In this document: piece by piece, positions 26,083 to 35,703 of the stretch | Numbering within the stretch: position 1 is the first letter of the stretch | How the letters are laid out: each line of letters begins with the position of its first letter | Assembly (NCBI RefSeq): GCF_005116655.2 | Contig: NZ_CP050698.1 | Span: 5,341,001 to 5,405,000 of the forward strand | Source: Desulfosediminicola flagellatus | Lineage (GTDB): Bacteria > Desulfobacterota > Desulfobulbia > Desulfobulbales > Desulfocapsaceae | Direction of reading: 5' to 3' | Length of the DNA: 64,000 bases | The notes under the pieces: model-generated | What the model was told of the DNA's origin: nothing | Databases searched by the model: none | Seen by the model: the letters and a program-made list of their open reading frames with translations, nothing else | Translations under genes and position numbers: made by a program

Positions 26083-26340
26083 TATTTTTTCGTGCTGGCA
26101 ATGTACTTCAACAGTGCATTGCCAGCAGCTTGCTCCACAAACATCCCGAGTGTATACATAGTATTTTCATTTTTTAGCACTCACGTGATAACTGTTAGTT
26201 ATAATGCACACGTTACTGCTTTGCGTGTATATCTCCTCTCAATCACCTCCCGCCTTTACTACAATCAGCCAGAGCCCTTAATACACCAGACAAATAGAAA
26301 CCAGACTTCCTAAGAAGGAACCACCCGGCAAGCTCATTTG

Positions 26341-26700
26341 TACATCTTTGACCTCTTCTATACACAGCCGAAACACTCTTCACTCACTACCCAAACCAAC
26401 CTTATCAACTCACCGTATTGTCACGTGTATTTCTCTAAACAGACACCGTCATTTGTTTAAATCCTTCCCCGAAAGACTTACTCCCCCTCGCACCAGCCTA
26501 ACGCTATGAACGAGCTTACAAGGCGAATTTTATTTCGATATCTTAATCTCTTACCCATCTCAACGAAACCGTGTTTCCACATGTCGACCAAAATACCAAT
26601 ACCTAAACCACACACCACATCGTGGCACTCTAAATATCACCTGGTCCTCTAAAAATACCCTTCATCATCATTAGTCAGAAAATCAGACATATACAAATAA
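26341..26700 (+). terminator. C-rich, G-poor stretch downstream of glpK: candidate Rho loading site
   Basis: By hand count the 360 bases contain about 112 C and only about 35 G on the plus strand. Such C-over-G segments without structure are what Rho needs to load on nascent RNA. No intrinsic terminator was seen after glpK, so Rho-dependent termination here would insulate glpK from the lactate permease. Confidence 0.4.
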
Positions 26701-26760
26701 TAGAAACCGACTTTCTTCTACACCCCCCCATATATAAGGAGAATAAGGCTCCAAATAATC

Positions 26761-26790
26761 TTGACAAGGCGCCTTGATTTCGCGTATCGT
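26761..26790 (+). promoter_or_regulatory. Candidate promoter for the lactate permease
   Basis: TTGACA (perfect -35) is followed after 18 bases by TATCGT (four of six to the -10 consensus). The palindrome AAGGCGCCTT overlaps the spacer and could be an operator. If used, the mRNA has a leader of nearly 480 bases. Confidence 0.4.
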
Positions 26791-27274
26791 TGCTAACAAT
26801 GTTGATTATGCGGTATATCCCACCCATCATGGATCTGTAGTCAGACCAGGGTACCAATTTAGAAATGTGTAGTTCAGGCAACACGTCATATTTTGGAAAC
26901 CTGGTATACAATTCCTGATGCATATTGCACGATCCGTTTTTTTGCAACTCATCGTCATGCCAGAGGCGGTTCGTTGCGGCGAGCATGTTTTTTTTTCGGA
27001 GGAACTGAAAACGCAGATTCGTCTGCCTGTCCGAACATTAAGTGCTGAACGTTTAGCATGTTCACCTTATGGTTTAGCCACAACCAGCATAGGTTATTCT
27101 GTCGGCCCATCCGTACGAGATAGTCCAGCTGTTGAGCATTCCCATAGCAGGTACAACTAAGCACAGTACTGTTTGTGCAGACGAGACAGGAAGAGAACAG
27201 ACTGTCTGCAATGAGAAAAACTAATTTAACCATTGGTTTTCTCTGTACAACAAACACTTTTGAATGAGGTAGTT

Positions 27275-28966
27275 ATGTCAACATCGATTTTAGCCCTTCT
27301 GGCTGCGACACCTATTTTCGTTGCAGCAGTACTTCTGGTGGGTCTCAACTGGCCTGCCCGCCGCGCAATGCCAGTGGTTTATCTTACCGCAGCAGCAATT
27401 GCACTCACAGTGTGGGACATGAGTGCAACCCGTGTTATGGCGTCAACCATACAGGGTGTGCTTATCACTGTAGCAGTTCTGTGGATTATCTTCGGAGCAA
27501 TTCTTCTTCTCAACACCCTTCAGAATTCTGGTGCTATCACCACAATTCGCGCAGGCTTTGTTAACATCAGCCCGGACCGTCGTGTACAGGCGCTGATCAT
27601 CGCATGGCTCTTCGGCTGTTTCATCGAGGGTGCATCAGGCTTCGGTACTCCTGCAGCTATTGCCGCTCCACTTCTCGTTGCCATCGGCTTCCCAGCAATG
27701 GGCGCAGTTATGATCGGCATGATGATTCAGTCAACCCCGGTATCTTTCGGTGCTGTTGGTACCCCGATCATCATCGGTGTTACAAACGGTCTTGATAACG
27801 CAGCAATCGGCGCTCAGCTGACCAGTATGGGTTCAAGCTGGGAAGCTTTCCTTCAGCTTATTACCTCCGAAGTTGCCATCGGTCATGCAATCGTTGGTAC
27901 CCTTATGCCTTTCCTTATGGTTGTTATGCTTTGCCGTTTCTTCGGCAAGAATAAGAGCTGGACTGAAGGCTTTTCAATGGCTCCATTTGCTCTTTTCACC
28001 GGTCTTGCTTTTACTATTCCTTACGCACTTACCGGCGTATTTCTCGGACCAGAGTTTCCATCTATTGTTGGTGCTCTCGTTGGTATGGCTATCGTTGTTC
28101 CTGCAGCAAAAGCTGGTTTCCTCCTTCCTAAAACCACTTGGGATTTCCCAGCAGAAGAAGAGTGGCCAAAAGGTTGGTTCGGTACCATTAAGCCAAAAGC
28201 TCCAAGCGCAGATGAGAGAAAAATTTCTCTGCCAATGGCATGGCTCCCATATGTTCTCGTTGCAGCTATCCTCGTAGCAAGCCGTGTATCTCCAGATCTC
28301 AAAGGTATGCTGGCTGGTGTTGGCTTCGGTCTCTCCAACATCCTTGGAGAAGCTGGAATGGGCTATACAATCAAGCCTCTCTATCTTCCAGGTGGAATTC
28401 TGCTGTTTGTTAGTATTCTCACCATGTTCCTCCACAAGATGAAGCCTGCTCAGCTGGTTTCTGCTGCAACTGACGCTGGAAAGACCCTGGTTGGTGCTGG
28501 TTTTGTTCTTGTATTCACCATCCCAATGGTACGTATCCTGATCAACTCCGGTATTAACGGTGCTGAACTTGCTTCAATGCCTGTTGCAATGGCGACCTTC
28601 GTATCTGAGAGTTTCGGTTCGGTTTACCCAATTTTTGCTCCTACTGTAGGTGCACTTGGCGCATTCATCGCTGGTTCAAACACTGTTTCCAACATGATGC
28701 TCAGCCAGTTCCAGTTTGAAGTTGCTAATCAGCTTGCCATCTCCGGTGCTATCCTTGTAGCACTTCAGGCTATCGGTGCTGCTGCTGGTAACATGATTGC
28801 AATCCATAACGTTGTTGCAGCTTCTGCAACAGTTGGTCTTCTTGGACAGGAAGGTAAAACCCTTCGTATGACCATTATTCCGACCATCTACTATGTACTT
28901 GCAGCTGGTATTCTTGGCATGTTTGCTATCACCGCATTTGGTTCACTCGACCCATTCATCGGATAA
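27275..28966 (+). CDS. lldP: L-lactate permease, LctP family
   Basis: A 563-residue polytopic membrane protein. Family landmarks are FIEGASGFGTPAAIAAPLLVAIGFPAMGAV, VSFGAVGTPIIIGV, and near the C-terminus GALGAFIAGSNTVSNMMLSQFQFEVA and AAGNMIAIHNVVAASATVGL. It imports lactate (or glycolate) by proton symport. I chose the ATG reading MSTSILALLAATPIF, preceded by GAGGT; an upstream start lacks support. Its place between glpK and glpABC is notable, since lactate is a common electron donor of sulfate reducers. A strong terminator follows. Confidence 0.93.
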   Translation: MSTSILALLAATPIFVAAVLLVGLNWPARRAMPVVYLTAAAIALTVWDMSATRVMASTIQGVLITVAVLWIIFGAILLLNTLQNSGAITTIRAGFVNISPDRRVQALIIAWLFGCFIEGASGFGTPAAIAAPLLVAIGFPAMGAVMIGMMIQSTPVSFGAVGTPIIIGVTNGLDNAAIGAQLTSMGSSWEAFLQLITSEVAIGHAIVGTLMPFLMVVMLCRFFGKNKSWTEGFSMAPFALFTGLAFTIPYALTGVFLGPEFPSIVGALVGMAIVVPAAKAGFLLPKTTWDFPAEEEWPKGWFGTIKPKAPSADERKISLPMAWLPYVLVAAILVASRVSPDLKGMLAGVGFGLSNILGEAGMGYTIKPLYLPGGILLFVSILTMFLHKMKPAQLVSAATDAGKTLVGAGFVLVFTIPMVRILINSGINGAELASMPVAMATFVSESFGSVYPIFAPTVGALGAFIAGSNTVSNMMLSQFQFEVANQLAISGAILVALQAIGAAAGNMIAIHNVVAASATVGLLGQEGKTLRMTIIPTIYYVLAAGILGMFAITAFGSLDPFIG

Positions 28967-29006
28967 TTAGCAGCATGAGTCTACTTCTCAAGTAGATACC
29001 CCAGAT

Positions 29007-29040
29007 AAATGCCCCCCGGTTATATTACCGGGGGGCATTT
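29007..29040 (+). terminator. Intrinsic terminator after the lactate permease gene
   Basis: AAATGCCCCCCGGT and ACCGGGGGGCATTT form a perfect 14-bp stem around TATATT, followed by further Ts. One of the strongest terminators in the window. Confidence 0.9.
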
Positions 29041-29890
29041 TTATTTCTCTGCTCACAGCCTTCCCCTATTGCACATCAGGTAAAAAATCGACAAAGTCGA
29101 ATTTCACTTGTTACCCGTATAACCTCCTTAGATTTCCCTACACATAACGGCTATTGACTGTTTTCACTCAAACAGACAAAGATACTCTGCAGAACCTCCA
29201 TACGTTCCATTATCCTGCTTTATTCGACTCATTCAACTGGACATATCTGCCAGTTAACACGCATTAGCTCTCAGTTGTTCTCCGGCATACTGAATGCCGT
29301 CGGCTTGAGTACTTTTCACCTCAAATCAATATATTATCGAAAAATCAAGCATCGTCATTTAGTTGACATTTCGTATATGTGTTTTTTTCTATTCCTAAGA
29401 CTTTGGGAACAAAACCATTCTCTGACATCTTCCCAGTCGCACTAAATGGCGATGCATACTGTAGCAAATCACACCGTAGGAATTCCAATAACCAGATTCA
29501 GGTTTCGTTTTAATTCATAATTCAATAATCCAGTCGTCGTGTTGACTTGACTCCGGCAACTTTACCAATCGTTTTAACTGCGCGACGACCAAAGACACGT
29601 TATACATATGCTTTAACAGATACTTACAACATACCGGCAATCCACCACTCGGCGGTTATCCTGTCACATCAATGGATAGCAAATACCATTTTCAAATTTC
29701 GCTTTTCAAGTTTTTTACTTTCGGTTGCGCTTTTAAACGATTTCACTTGAACATATCTTGAAAGAGGGATACTAATACACTGTGCGTTTGAATGGAGAAA
29801 GCATATCTCTCCCGGCTACGGAGTTCAGAACAATCTGCAAAGAGCCACTGAAACCGTTCACTACAATGTCCAAGCTAAAGGATTCAGACA
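29041..29890 (+). other. 850-bp intergenic region upstream of glpA
   Basis: I see no gene. The plus strand is again richer in C than G over its first half. TTGACA occurs at 29363 without a well-spaced -10. TTTCGGTTG (29719) and TTTCACTTGAA (29741) match elements found ahead of the glp import operon, in the same order, and would place a GlpR-controlled promoter about 140 bases before glpA. Confidence 0.4.
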
Positions 29891-31522
29891 ATGACGTCCT
29901 CCCCCTCCAACCCTTCTATATCACCCGATAGCACAACTGTTACTACCGAAGTACTTGTTATCGGTGGTGGTGCAACCGGAACAGGTATCATGCGTGATCT
30001 TGCATTGCGCGGTATACACTCAATCCTGATAGATAAACAGGATCTCTGCGCAGGTGCTTCAGGTGGCAACCATGGCCTCCTTCATTCCGGTGCGCGATAT
30101 GTACTGAGCGATCCACACTCTGCTGCTGAATGTCGTGAAGAGGGCAAAATACTTAAAAAGCTCGCTTCACAATGTATTGAAGATACCGGTGGACTCTACG
30201 TAGCAGTCAAAGGAGATGATGAGGATTTCATTGCGAAGTTCCCGCAACTCTGCGAGGCAGCGGGTATCCCATGTGAACCGCTAACTCCTGCTAAGGCAAG
30301 AGAACTCGAACCACATCTTTCAGAAGATACTATTGCTGCGTATGCTGTCCCTGACGCTACAATCGATCCATTCAGGTTGGCTCTCGAAAACGTCAACCAT
30401 GCAAGAGAACTAAACGACTCAATCTATTATCCGCATACTGGTGTTAGCCACTTTGAAATACACGACGGTAGAATATCCGCTGCGCTTTGCACAGATCACC
30501 GCACAGGCAAATCACTCCGCATCGAAGCTACCCAGTATATTAATGCAGGTGGAGCATGGGCAATGGACATTGCCAAAATGGCAGGTTGCGAGAATATCAA
30601 TCTCCTCTACTCCAAAGGCACACTGCTTATCAGCCATGACAGATTAACCAGCCGTGTCATCAATCGACTACGACCACCCTCCGATGGTGACATCCTCGTA
30701 CCCGGCGGAACAGTTTCTGTACTTGGAACCACCTCATTGCGCACCGACCAGCTTGAAAACATTCGCCCTACAATTGATGAAGTGAATAAAAATGTTATTG
30801 AAGGGACCGCAATGATCCCCGCACTCGAAAAGGCCAGGTACATTCGTGCATTTTCCAGAGTGAGACCACTTGTCCAGACTGGCGATGCTAGCGATGACCG
30901 CAGTGTTGCACGATCGTTTTCCCTTGTAGACCACGTAGAACAAAATCTTGAGAACTTCTGTACCATCACTGGTGGTAAGCTGACGACATTCCGCCTTATG
31001 GCCGAAAAAACCGTAGACCTTGTAGCCAAACGCCTCGGCAATACCAATCCCTGTCTCACGACTTCGGAACCACTTCCCGGTGGCCAGGCATGCAAATGGA
31101 CCGAGCCGGGCGCTTCACCTAAATACTGGTATGAGGCAAATAATTCCGACGATATGATTCTGTGCGAATGTGAGATGGTTCCACAATCAGCCATTGATCA
31201 GATTGTTCTATGCGCACCGGGCGCTGAAGCAGAAATGACGCTTGAAGCTATTGCCCTCAGATCGCGAGCTGGTAAGGGTCCCTGCCAGGGTTCATTTTGC
31301 GGCATTCGAATCGCTTCCTACCTCTATGATCGCGGTTATTATCAGGATACTACCGGCCTTACACATATGCGCGACTTTTTTAATGAGCGTTTCAAAGGGA
31401 TGCGAACCGTTATATGGGGCCAGCAAACCGCCCAGATGGAGCTTGCTGAAGCATTACACTGCGGCCTTCTCGGGCTTGATCGCCTTGATGAATCAGACAA
31501 TGAACCAGAGCAGAATAAATAG
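29891..31522 (+). CDS. glpA: Anaerobic glycerol-3-phosphate dehydrogenase subunit A
   Basis: A 543-residue flavoprotein. Residues about 18-35 hold the FAD-binding VLVIGGGATGTGIMRDLALRG, followed by GASGGNHGLLHSGARYVLSD. The C-terminal part carries a BFD-like iron-sulfur module with Cys in LCECEMV and in GKGPCQGSFCGIR. It oxidises glycerol 3-phosphate to dihydroxyacetone phosphate as the catalytic subunit of GlpABC at the cytoplasmic membrane. glpB follows 15 bases later. Length matches the E. coli enzyme. Confidence 0.94.
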   Translation: MTSSPSNPSISPDSTTVTTEVLVIGGGATGTGIMRDLALRGIHSILIDKQDLCAGASGGNHGLLHSGARYVLSDPHSAAECREEGKILKKLASQCIEDTGGLYVAVKGDDEDFIAKFPQLCEAAGIPCEPLTPAKARELEPHLSEDTIAAYAVPDATIDPFRLALENVNHARELNDSIYYPHTGVSHFEIHDGRISAALCTDHRTGKSLRIEATQYINAGGAWAMDIAKMAGCENINLLYSKGTLLISHDRLTSRVINRLRPPSDGDILVPGGTVSVLGTTSLRTDQLENIRPTIDEVNKNVIEGTAMIPALEKARYIRAFSRVRPLVQTGDASDDRSVARSFSLVDHVEQNLENFCTITGGKLTTFRLMAEKTVDLVAKRLGNTNPCLTTSEPLPGGQACKWTEPGASPKYWYEANNSDDMILCECEMVPQSAIDQIVLCAPGAEAEMTLEAIALRSRAGKGPCQGSFCGIRIASYLYDRGYYQDTTGLTHMRDFFNERFKGMRTVIWGQQTAQMELAEALHCGLLGLDRLDESDNEPEQNK

Positions 31523-31537
31523 GTTGGGAGAACAGAT

Positions 31538-32830
31538 ATGACTCAGGAAAAACGAGAATTCACAACCGACCTCGCAGTAATAGGCTCTGGCCTTGCAGGT
31601 ATGGCTGCCTCTATCTTTGCGCTTAAGCGCGGGATTTCAACAGCACAGGCAGGAAACACAGGCGCCATCGCCTACACAACCGGATATCTAGATCTACTTG
31701 GTGCTTCAGGTGGTAGTTCTTCTGCGCTGCTGAGTGACCCGTGGTCCGGAATTAAACAATTACAAAAAGAGCAGCCATCACATCCGCTTGCCAGAGTTCC
31801 CGAAGCGGATATTCGACAGGCCTTTGTTGAATTCACCTCCTTTCTTGGTGAATGCGGCATCATGTACGGCGCTCCAACTGATCATAATGTATCCGTCATG
31901 ACTCCTGCAGGAACAGTAAAACCAACACTCAGTGTTCCCGCAACCATGCAGGCCGGAGTTGACGCATATGCTCAAAGAGCCAAATGTGTCATTGTTGATT
32001 TTAAGGGACTCCGGGGGTTCAGTGGACACCAGGTAGTAGCTAATCTCAAGAAGGCATGGCCTGCTGTAAGCGCTGAGCGTATCACCTTTCCAGAAATGGA
32101 ACATGGTGAAATTTACCCTGAAGTTATGGCTCGCGCTCTTGAGGTTCCGGCAACCCGTGAAAAACTTGCCGAAGCTATCAGACAGATTCGTGGCGATGCC
32201 GAATTTATCGGTATGCCGGCAATTATGGGAATGCACAATCCTGATGTTGTGATGCAAGACCTTACCCGCCTTATCGGCTGCCCGGTTTTTGAAATCCCGA
32301 CAATGCCGCCATCTGTACCCGGTATCAGACTTCGTGAAATGTTTGAACAAGTATTCCCACAAAAAGGGTTGACACTTGTTCCTCAGCAGAAGGTCAAAAA
32401 AATCGATTTTTCAGGAGAGAGAGTAGAACTCTCCCTCTCTGATAACTATGGTCCTATTATCATTCACGCTAAAACCGTTATTCTTGCCACAGGTCGATTT
32501 TTGAGCGGTGGACTTGAAGCTGAGATGGATGGAATTTCAGAGCCGCTGCTCGATCTTCCCGTAACACAGCCGGAATCCCGTGATGACTGGTATTCGACAC
32601 AGTACATGGATAAAAAGGGACATGAAATTCATAAATGCGGTATCGAAGTTGATGATGCATTTCGCCCGCTCAACAGTGAGGGCAACGTTGTTGATCCGCG
32701 CCTGTTTGCCGCAGGTGTTATCCTCGCTCATCAGGACTGGATTCGTGGTCGTTGCGGCGCTGGCGTCGCTATCGCTACCGCTTTCAAGGCCGTAGAAGAA
32801 GCGCAGCAGGTCATTGACGGAAATAAGTAG
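31538..32830 (+). CDS. glpB: Anaerobic glycerol-3-phosphate dehydrogenase subunit B
   Basis: A 430-residue protein with an N-terminal flavin-type fold (DLAVIGSGLAGMAASIFALKRG) and GAIAYTTGYLDLLGA, matching GlpB. The C-terminal segment with FAAGVILAHQDWIRGRCGAGVAIATA is typical. GlpB links catalytic GlpA with the iron-sulfur subunit GlpC. It lies between glpA and glpC in one operon; the gap to glpC is 89 bases. Confidence 0.92.
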   Translation: MTQEKREFTTDLAVIGSGLAGMAASIFALKRGISTAQAGNTGAIAYTTGYLDLLGASGGSSSALLSDPWSGIKQLQKEQPSHPLARVPEADIRQAFVEFTSFLGECGIMYGAPTDHNVSVMTPAGTVKPTLSVPATMQAGVDAYAQRAKCVIVDFKGLRGFSGHQVVANLKKAWPAVSAERITFPEMEHGEIYPEVMARALEVPATREKLAEAIRQIRGDAEFIGMPAIMGMHNPDVVMQDLTRLIGCPVFEIPTMPPSVPGIRLREMFEQVFPQKGLTLVPQQKVKKIDFSGERVELSLSDNYGPIIIHAKTVILATGRFLSGGLEAEMDGISEPLLDLPVTQPESRDDWYSTQYMDKKGHEIHKCGIEVDDAFRPLNSEGNVVDPRLFAAGVILAHQDWIRGRCGAGVAIATAFKAVEEAQQVIDGNK

Positions 32831-32919
32831 AAACGCTGACATGGTGACAGCAACCATGCATGACAGACCCAAACCTGGTGCATACTTCAATCACCCGGTT
32901 TCATTATAAGGACGACAGC

Positions 32920-34206
32920 ATGTCTGAAATTGAAAACACCACTCCCACAATCAGTTTCAAAGAAAAAGCGATTGAGCTTCTGCCTGAAGGCGCAAGTTTT
33001 GATGCCTGCCTTACCTGCGGCCTTTGCTCTTCCGGTTGCCCTGCTTCCGGCATTGAGAACATGGACCCGAGAAAATTTATCCGCATGGCTATGCTTGGCA
33101 TGGATAAAGAACTCTCGACCACTCCATGGATATGGACCTGTACCCAGTGTAAACGCTGCCAGCATGTCTGCCCCATGAACATTGACATCTCCCAGCTTGT
33201 TTTTCTCGCTCGCGGTAACTGGCCAAAAGATAAAAAACCCAGCGGTATTGTTCGATCGTGTGAACTGACTCGCTCTACCGAAAGCACCAGCGCCATGGGA
33301 CTTCCACCTGACGATTTTGTCTTTGTCGTCAATGACGTCCTCGAAGAAGTACGAGAGCTGCAACCGCAGTTTAAAAATATGCAGGCTCCGATTGATAAAA
33401 AAGGAGCACATTTCTTCGTCAACCAGAACTCTCGCGAGCCGATGAGTGAACCCGACGAGATGGTTCCACTCTGGAAAATTTTCGACATCGTCGGTGCCGA
33501 CTGGACCTACAGCTCAAAAGGTTGGGCTGCAGAAAACTTCTGTATGTTTTCCGGCGATGAGGCAGCGTGGTATGAGGTAATCAAGACGCGTGTCGATGCG
33601 ACAAATGAGCTTGGTTGTGCAGTCTGGCTGAACACAGAATGCGGCCATTCGTACTACACTATGTGGAATGCGATAAACAAGTTCGACATGAAAGCTAACT
33701 TCACCATTGAGAGCCTTGTCAGTTACTACGCACAGTGGATTCGTGAAGGCAAGTTACCGGTTAACTCAGACTGGAATACAAAGAATATCAAATTCACCGT
33801 ACAGGATCCGTGTCAGATTGTCCGTAAGGCCTATGGTGACTCAATCGCCGATGACCTTAGATTTGTAACCAAAGCGCTCGTCGGTGAGGAAAATTTTATC
33901 GACATGCAGCCAAATCGTAGCGCCAATTACTGTTGCGGTGGTGGTGGCGGATTCCTGCAAGCCGGCATGACCGAGCATCGCAGAACATACGGCAAGCGAA
34001 AATTTGATCAGATTATGGCAACCCAGGCTGAATATGTACTGACACCGTGCCACAACTGCCATTCACAGATGGAAGATATTGGCCACCATTTTGGCGGCAA
34101 ATACAATGTTGTCCATTTCTGGACGTTGATCTGTCTTTCTCTTGGCATTCTTGGTGAAAACGAACGCACTTATCTGGGCCCGGATTTGGCCGAACTCGGT
34201 TTATAA
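32920..34206 (+). CDS. glpC: Anaerobic glycerol-3-phosphate dehydrogenase subunit C (iron-sulfur, quinone-linked)
   Basis: A 428-residue iron-sulfur protein. I start at MSEIENTTPTISFKEK because AAGGA precedes this ATG; an upstream in-frame ATG has no ribosome site. Two ferredoxin-type clusters are seen: CLTCGLCSSGCP (about residue 30) and CTQCKRCQHVCPMNID (about 75). A heterodisulfide-reductase-type CCG motif, NYCCGGGGGFLQAG, lies near residue 340 with CHNCH after it. Subunit C anchors GlpAB and passes electrons to menaquinone. It resembles HdrD-related proteins more than the shortest GlpC forms, but the operon position settles the call. Confidence 0.88.
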   Translation: MSEIENTTPTISFKEKAIELLPEGASFDACLTCGLCSSGCPASGIENMDPRKFIRMAMLGMDKELSTTPWIWTCTQCKRCQHVCPMNIDISQLVFLARGNWPKDKKPSGIVRSCELTRSTESTSAMGLPPDDFVFVVNDVLEEVRELQPQFKNMQAPIDKKGAHFFVNQNSREPMSEPDEMVPLWKIFDIVGADWTYSSKGWAAENFCMFSGDEAAWYEVIKTRVDATNELGCAVWLNTECGHSYYTMWNAINKFDMKANFTIESLVSYYAQWIREGKLPVNSDWNTKNIKFTVQDPCQIVRKAYGDSIADDLRFVTKALVGEENFIDMQPNRSANYCCGGGGGFLQAGMTEHRRTYGKRKFDQIMATQAEYVLTPCHNCHSQMEDIGHHFGGKYNVVHFWTLICLSLGILGENERTYLGPDLAELGL

Positions 34207-34245
34207 GCGCTTAATTTTCATCCCGTTTTACGTTCTCTCCTCTCA

Positions 34246-35016
34246 CTATGGAAGTAGCAGGTATGATCCTGCCCGATTAATCGCCTGCTCTTCCATCAGT
34301 GTTTCAAGCGAAATTTCCCTGCCCATATCGTCATAACATGTACTGTACACCTGCAGCACGTCTACCACCCTTTGCATAGCCGCATATCGCTCAGGCATTC
34401 GTAACAAATGCGGGTGTAATGAAAGATACAAACCAGGCCTGCTCTCACAAAGATAGTTCTCCATGGTTGGCAAGAGCTTGAACTCTCCCCCTTCGATATC
34501 CATCTTTATGGCAGTTATTTCCGGTTGACCAACGAGGTCGAACCAGGTCAACCAGCTGAGACAGGGAACCTCGGTATTACCAGAGCCCTCCGGTCGCAAC
34601 AAGCTTGTCATAGAATCACCGCGTTTACCTCGTGGACTTGCCATCCGGCTAAGCATATTTGAGCTGGATAGTGCAATATTAAAAGGCACGACATTTTCCA
34701 ACTGGTTAAGCTTCAGGTTCTGGAGCAGGTACATGTAGGCGACCCGGTCAGGCTCCATACAGTAGACTTTTCGGCACTGCATTGCTGCATGCAATACGGT
34801 CGGTCCGATCCAGGTTCCTATATCGCAGTAGACCGCTTCCTGATCTAATAAATTGTCGAGGATAGTAAAGGTCTGCGGTTCCCAATCCCCCTCGCTAACC
34901 CTATCCCAGAAACTAATATGGTCCGGATCACACCTGTATTTCCTGCCAGCCATGGTTACCGGATACCAGCCTCTCACCCGTGACCAGGCTTCCAGCAATT
35001 GTTCGCGTGGCCCCAT
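34246..35016 (-). CDS. FkbM family methyltransferase
   Basis: A 256-residue SAM-dependent methyltransferase. The SAM-binding start is YCDIGTWIGPTVLHAAMQCRKVYCMEPD, then LNQLENVVPFNIALSS, and the conserved ITAIKMDIEGGEFKLLPTM. FkbM enzymes methylate hydroxyls of sugars or secondary metabolites. The start codon overlaps the stop of the upstream gene (TAATG), so the two are co-translated. Substrate unknown; with the membrane methyltransferase as partner, modification of a lipid or surface glycan is an inference. Confidence 0.82.
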   Translation of the reverse strand: MGPREQLLEAWSRVRGWYPVTMAGRKYRCDPDHISFWDRVSEGDWEPQTFTILDNLLDQEAVYCDIGTWIGPTVLHAAMQCRKVYCMEPDRVAYMYLLQNLKLNQLENVVPFNIALSSSNMLSRMASPRGKRGDSMTSLLRPEGSGNTEVPCLSWLTWFDLVGQPEITAIKMDIEGGEFKLLPTMENYLCESRPGLYLSLHPHLLRMPERYAAMQRVVDVLQVYSTCYDDMGREISLETLMEEQAINRAGSYLLLP

Positions 35017-35651
35017 TACCTCTCCCTGCTAAATTTCTTCACCAGCCATTTCCATGGAAAAAGCATGGAAACATCCTGTTGATAACAACGGTACTTCTCA
35101 CCATACTCGGCAACCAGCTTTCGTTCTTCAAGCCAGCTACCGACAATAAGATAGACTGACAGCACTATCGCAACAACCATAGTTGAATCATAATATGTTT
35201 GATATCTCGACCAGATAATCAAGAGGCCTCCGAGATACCAGGGGTGCCGTATAATACCATGGGAACCCTTTCTGCAAAATTGCTCATCATCGCCAAGAAG
35301 GATAATCTGCTGTCTGCTTTTTATCTGCCGAAAACCGAGCATACAGCTGAAATCGTAATTTCTGGCACCATCAATAAAAAGCCAGATAGATAGCCCAAAC
35401 ATCATGGCTCTCAAAAAATTCCACCCTCCCTGCCAGGTAAACACAGGCGCAAACCGCATTGAATCCGTTATGAGTAAAAGGGGAATCAATGAAAACAAAG
35501 CAATCAGGTTATACAACAACCGATAGTAATACCGGTACGTTCCCAACATCCCATGTAAATACCCGCTAATGCTTTTAGAAATGAGTAGGCTATGCAGACC
35601 ACACCAGGCTATCCAGCCCGTGGTAAGCAGAGTATACGAGATAAAATCCAT
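35016..35651 (-). CDS. Membrane methyltransferase, isoprenylcysteine carboxyl methyltransferase/NnrU-like
   Basis: A 211-residue protein with about five hydrophobic segments and the C-terminal ICMT/PEMT signature: GIIRHPWYLGGLLIIWSR followed by the SAM-binding pair SWLEERKLVAEYGEKYRCYQQDVSMLFPW. The RHPxYLG and EERxLxxxYGxxYxxY motifs are exact. The family methylates carboxyl or amino groups of membrane-bound substrates. Operon with the FkbM gene. No nitrite or nitric-oxide genes adjoin, so the NnrU link is by similarity only. Confidence 0.75.
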   Translation of the reverse strand: MDFISYTLLTTGWIAWCGLHSLLISKSISGYLHGMLGTYRYYYRLLYNLIALFSLIPLLLITDSMRFAPVFTWQGGWNFLRAMMFGLSIWLFIDGARNYDFSCMLGFRQIKSRQQIILLGDDEQFCRKGSHGIIRHPWYLGGLLIIWSRYQTYYDSTMVVAIVLSVYLIVGSWLEERKLVAEYGEKYRCYQQDVSMLFPWKWLVKKFSRER

Positions 35652-35703
35652 TTAGTAACTCTTGCTGAACATCGGTTTTTATTCTATATGCGGATTCTGT
35701 TAG

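Larger units (their letters stand above)
26083..27274 (+). other. 1.2-kb intergenic region between glpK and lactate permease
   Basis: No protein frame here resembles a known family or shows a convincing ribosome site. The first half is strikingly C-rich and G-poor on the plus strand (see separate entry). The second half holds a promoter candidate at 26761 and then nearly 480 bases of leader before the permease start. A run of nine T at 26990-26998 lies within that leader. A small regulatory RNA or leader element is possible but not demonstrable by eye. Confidence 0.5.

Noticed and set aside
26675..27257. Frames of about 100 codons on the minus strand before the lactate permease
   Set aside because: No ribosome sites, odd composition and no recognisable motif.
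29547..29750. 67-codon frame upstream of glpA
   Set aside because: Random-looking sequence with no ribosome site; it overlaps the likely glpA promoter.
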